A DNA stretch of 64,000 bases from Bacillota bacterium (lineage in GTDB: Bacteria; Bacillota; SHA-98; UBA4971). Both the position numbers and the translations under genes were made by a program. The notes beneath the pieces are model-generated. The model saw nothing but the letters and a program-made list of their open reading frames with translations. It was not told the origin of the DNA and did not search any database. The stretch lies in the NCBI GenBank assembly GCA_012842395.1, contig DUSX01000017.1, positions 1-64,000 on the forward strand, given 5' to 3'. Positions 61,187 to 64,000 of the stretch are shown here, piece by piece (within the stretch, counting starts at the first letter, position 1; every line of letters starts with the position of its first letter).

Positions 61187-61714
61187 TCATTCGGAGCCTG
61201 CCGCTTCGCAAAGTCCGTCTCGTCCATGGCTCCCACCCTCCTCCTCGATGCCGGCCCACCCGCTCCACGCCGAGCTTTCCTTGCACACCTTGAGAACGAG
61301 GGAGGTTTGGGATCCCGCGATCCCTGCCACCTTCCTCAGCTTGTGCGTGAGAAACTCGTAAAGCTCGTTGTTGGACTTGAGCACGACCTCCATCATGATG
61401 TCGTAGGCCCCGGTACAGATGGCGACGTACCTTACCTCGGGCAATTTCACGAGGTCGGCCACGACGCGTTCGGGCGAATCGCCCTCCACGCTTATGCCGA
61501 CCATGGCGACGAAGTTCATCCCGAGGCGGAACGGGTCGACCACCCCGGTGATCCTGGCTACCCCTTCCTCAAGAAGGCGCGCGACACGCTTCCTTACCGT
61601 CCCCTCCGCGACCTTGAGCTTCTCGGCGATGGCTGTGAAGGGCATCCGACCGTCCCGCTGGATGCACGACAGGATCTCCTTGTCGAGCTTATCCAGCACG
61701 ACCACATCGTTCAC
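61187..61714 (-). CDS. Lrp/AsnC family regulator
   Basis: This is a 175-residue regulator. The N-terminal winged helix (LDKLDKEILSCIQRDGRMPF, then TAIAEKLKVAEGTVRKRVAR) is followed by the RAM/AsnC effector domain (NFVAMVGISVEGDSPERVVA, VRYVAICTGAYDIMMEVV). GTG 61714 follows GGGGTGATTTTC. It is between the importer and pflA, all leftward, and may regulate the adjacent importer in response to amino acids. The last 20 residues are weakly conserved. Confidence 0.9.
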   Translation of the reverse strand: MNDVVVLDKLDKEILSCIQRDGRMPFTAIAEKLKVAEGTVRKRVARLLEEGVARITGVVDPFRLGMNFVAMVGISVEGDSPERVVADLVKLPEVRYVAICTGAYDIMMEVVLKSNNELYEFLTHKLRKVAGIAGSQTSLVLKVCKESSAWSGWAGIEEEGGSHGRDGLCEAAGSE

Positions 61715-61851
61715 GAAAATCACCCCAATCGGCCTTCTCAAATCTGATAATCGTAACGGACTGCGCGTATCAGCGCGCTCATCATGATTATGACTTAGCC
61801 TATTCGACGAATTATGCAATTGTCCTTCTCAACACCGTGGAAATTCTTTGG

Positions 61852-62625
61852 TCAGTCGGTTCTCAGGGGGACGCCGTGTTGGTGGAAAATACGGCGGGCT
61901 CTCGCGATGTCATCTGGCGTAGGCTCAGGCACGCCCTCAAGGGCGCAGTCGAGGCCGAGCTGTCTCCATTTGGCCACGCCCATCCGGTCATAAGGGAGGA
62001 TGTCCGCCCTCACCGTGCCGCCCTCTAGCGATGCCACGAGCGCCGCGACATCGTGAAGGTCATCGTCAGAGTCGTTAATGGCAGGTATGAGAACGTACCT
62101 CACCACGATCTCCATCCCGCGCTTGGCAGCAAGCCGCAGGTTCGCGAGGATCACGTGGTTCGTCACACCTGTAAGCCTCACGTGTTTCTCCTCGTCCACG
62201 ACCTTGATGGAGAAGAGGAGCAGGTCGGTGCAACCGAGAACGGATTCGAAGTCCCCGTGTTTGCAGTACCCCGCGGTGTCCAGCGCTCGGTGGAGACCAT
62301 GCCGACCGCACGCTTCGAAAAGGGCCCTCACGAACCTGTGCTGCAGGAGCGGCTCTCCTCCGGAGACGGTCACGCCTCCGCCCGACGCCTCGAAGAAGGG
62401 CTTGTAATCGAGGATCTCTTTCATGACCTCATCCACGCTCACCTCCCGACCCAAGCGCAGCCAAGTGTCTGGGTTGTGGCAGAACACGCACCTCATGGCG
62501 CACCCTTGCATGAAGAGCACGAACCTTATCCCGCCGTCGTCCACGGTGCCCATGGTCTCGATCGAGTGGATGTACCCCTTGACTGCACTCGTGTCGTCGC
62601 GTGTCTGCCTAGGGTGGTCGGTCAT
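61852..62625 (-). CDS. pflA: pyruvate formate-lyase activating enzyme
   Basis: This is a 257-residue radical-SAM glycyl-radical activase. The cluster motif is GCAMRCVFCHNPDTW (CxxxCxxC), then GGGVTVSGGEPLLQ (SAM-binding GGE), LDTAGYCKHGDFESVLG and RYVLIPAINDSDDDL. It installs the Gly radical on PflB. ATG 62625 is 7 bp after the pflB stop, and the ribosome site is weak, so coupling is likely. There is no extra ferredoxin domain, so it is the short PflA type. Confidence 0.95.
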   Translation of the reverse strand: MTDHPRQTRDDTSAVKGYIHSIETMGTVDDGGIRFVLFMQGCAMRCVFCHNPDTWLRLGREVSVDEVMKEILDYKPFFEASGGGVTVSGGEPLLQHRFVRALFEACGRHGLHRALDTAGYCKHGDFESVLGCTDLLLFSIKVVDEEKHVRLTGVTNHVILANLRLAAKRGMEIVVRYVLIPAINDSDDDLHDVAALVASLEGGTVRADILPYDRMGVAKWRQLGLDCALEGVPEPTPDDIARARRIFHQHGVPLRTD

Positions 62626-62632
62626 TTCTCGG

Positions 62633-64000
62633 TCATCTCTCGAAGATCGTCCTCGCCAGGACCTCCTCCTGCTGTTCACGCGTGAGCCTCACGAAGTTCA
62701 CAGCGTACCCGGACACCCTGATGGTCAGCTGCGGATACTTCTCCGGATGCTCCATGGCATCGAGCAGGGTCTCGCGCCGGAATACGTTCACGTTCATGTG
62801 ATGCCCGCCCTTGGCGAAGTACCCGTCTATGAGGCCGGCAAGGTTCGATACAGCCTCCCCCGGAGTCTTTCCGAGGGCCTTCGGTGTGATCGAGAACGTG
62901 TACGAGATGCCGTCCATAGCGTGCTCGTAAGGGATCTTGGCCACGGACGCGAGCGACGCGACCGCACCGTGGGTGTCGCGGCCGTGCATGGGGTTTGCGC
63001 CCGGCGCGAAGGGCTCTCCCCGCTTCCTTCCGTCCGGCGTGGACCCGGTCATCTTTCCGTACACCACATTGCTCGTGATCGTGAGGATCGAAAGAGTGTG
63101 CCTCGCGTCTCTGTACGCGGGGTGCTCCTTGAGCTTCTCATGGAACAGCACCACGGAGTCGCGGGCGAGAGAATCCACCCTGTCGTCGTTGTTGCCGAAT
63201 TTTGGGAAGTCACCCTCCACATCGAACTCCGTGGCTATGCCCCGCGAGTCGAACCGTGGGGTGACCTTCGCGTACTTGATCGCCGAAAGCGAGTCCGCGA
63301 GCACGGAGAGGCCCGCTATTCCGAAAGCCATGAACCTCCCCACGTGCGTGTCATGGAGGGCCATCTCAAGGCTCTCGTAGGCGTACTTGTCGTGCATGTA
63401 ATGGATGACGTTCATCGTGTCCACGTACTTGCCGGCGAGCCACCCCAGCATCCTCGTGAACGCGTCCCACACAGGCTCGAATTCCAGAGGTCCCTCCCCT
63501 GCCCGGTAGAACTCAGGCGCCACCTTGGCTCCGGAGATCTCGTCCAAGCCTCCGTTCAACGTGAGGAGGAGCGCTTTCGGCAGGTTGGACCTGGCCCCAA
63601 AGAACTGCATCTCTTTTCCAACCCTCATCGCCGAGACACAGCAGGCGATGGCGTAGTCATCTCCGAAAATCGGTCGCATGATATCGTCGTTCTCGTACTG
63701 GATGGAGCTCGTGTCGCAAGATACCCTGCACGCGAATTCCCTAAAAGGCCTGGGGAGGTCCCTCGACCACAGGACCGTGAGGTTGGGCTCGGGCGCAGGG
63801 CCGAGGTTGTAGAGGGTTTGCAGCACCCGGAAGCTCGTCTTCGTAACGAGCGGCCGGCCGTCCAGGGCCATCCCGCCGATGGATTCCGTGACCCACAGAG
63901 GGTCGCCGGCGAAGAGCTCGTCGTAAGCTCGCGTGCGAAGCTGCCTCGCCATACGCAGCTTGATCACGAAGTCGTCCACGAGCTCCTGGGCCTCTTCTTC
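62633..64000 (-). CDS. pflB: pyruvate formate-lyase, 5' part outside window
   Basis: This is the C-terminal 455 codons of a glycyl-radical enzyme that turns pyruvate and CoA into acetyl-CoA and formate. The catalytic Cys pair is in [13 protein letters not shown], and the radical loop [12 protein letters not shown] is at the end. [20 protein letters not shown] is the PFL segment before it. The CC pair distinguishes PFL from single-Cys diol dehydratase relatives. The reading frame is open at the right edge of the window, so about 300 residues are missing. Formate export may use the FNT channel at 6.6-7.5 kb. Confidence 0.95.
   Translation of the reverse strand, partial: EEEAQELVDDFVIKLRMARQLRTRAYDELFAGDPLWVTESIGGMALDGRPLVTKTSFRVLQTLYNLGPAPEPNLTVLWSRDLPRPFREFACRVSCDTSSIQYENDDIMRPIFGDDYAIACCVSAMRVGKEMQFFGARSNLPKALLLTLNGGLDEISGAKVAPEFYRAGEGPLEFEPVWDAFTRMLGWLAGKYVDTMNVIHYMHDKYAYESLEMALHDTHVGRFMAFGIAGLSVLADSLSAIKYAKVTPRFDSRGIATEFDVEGDFPKFGNNDDRVDSLARDSVVLFHEKLKEHPAYRDARHTLSILTITSNVVYGKMTGSTPDGRKRGEPFAPGANPMHGRDTHGAVASLASVAKIPYEHAMDGISYTFSITPKALGKTPGEAVSNLAGLIDGYFAKGGHHMNVNVFRRETLLDAMEHPEKYPQLTIRVSGYAVNFVRLTREQQEEVLARTIFER

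Overview
The window comes from a high-GC, anaerobic, endospore-forming member of the Bacillota (Firmicutes). The evidence is a spoIIP gene, a YjcZ-like small membrane protein, the Gram-positive gene order dnaE-pgpA-accD-accA-pfkA-pyk, a pyruvate formate-lyase pair, and a large Hdr/Flx-type electron-transfer cluster. No rRNA, CRISPR array, phage or autonomous transposase gene was found. The genus cannot be fixed from sequence alone; a Limnochordia/Clostridia-like thermophilic lineage is a guess.

Layout. Positions 1-10 kb are a worn accessory region: an Xre-type regulator split by a small repeat element, a multicopper oxidase, small spore-type proteins, an mscL with an in-frame stop, an MFS transporter, a transglutaminase remnant behind a formate/nitrite transporter, a frameshifted secreted protein and a lipoprotein serpin. 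Positions 10-12.3 kb hold a nitroreductase, a UPF0489/peptide-arginase-like protein and Hsp20. Positions 12.4-24.5 kb are one leftward block: a GcvH-like lipoyl carrier, HdrC, HdrB, HdrA, an MvhD with a helix-turn-helix tail, a 1073-residue tandem HdrA, a second MvhD and three Flx-type subunits ending in an NAD(P)H-binding flavoprotein. Positions 25.7-27 kb carry a macrodomain protein and a DedA-like membrane protein. Positions 27-38.8 kb are the replication/fatty-acid/glycolysis block: dnaE, pgpA, a small DUF2007-like protein, accD, accA, ATP-type pfkA, pyk, class II aldolase and a PPi-type phosphofructokinase. Positions 38.9-42.4 kb hold an FMN split-barrel protein and two peptidases. Positions 42.8-47 kb hold two stand-alone CBM25-like proteins around a DUF1614 membrane protein, tRNA-Glu, tRNA-Gln and gltX. 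Positions 47-58.4 kb carry spoIIP, htpX, lemA, an MtaD-type deaminase, a TPR protein, an aminotransferase, a flavin-reductase-like protein, a 4-OT tautomerase, a QueT-like transporter, an M28 peptidase and a Ddl-like ATP-grasp enzyme. Positions 58.4-64 kb carry an ABC importer, an Lrp/AsnC regulator, pflA and a pflB that runs off the window.

How the parts fit. The glycolytic genes, pyruvate kinase, Pfl and formate transporter describe a sugar fermenter. The Hdr/Flx block would move electrons between NAD(P)H, ferredoxin and an unknown disulfide-type acceptor by flavin-based bifurcation (inference from the families). Six copies of a structured, palindromic repeat family are scattered through the window. 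One sits in the xre gene with a TA target duplication, and removing it restores the protein in frame, so the family looks like a MITE that has moved in this lineage.
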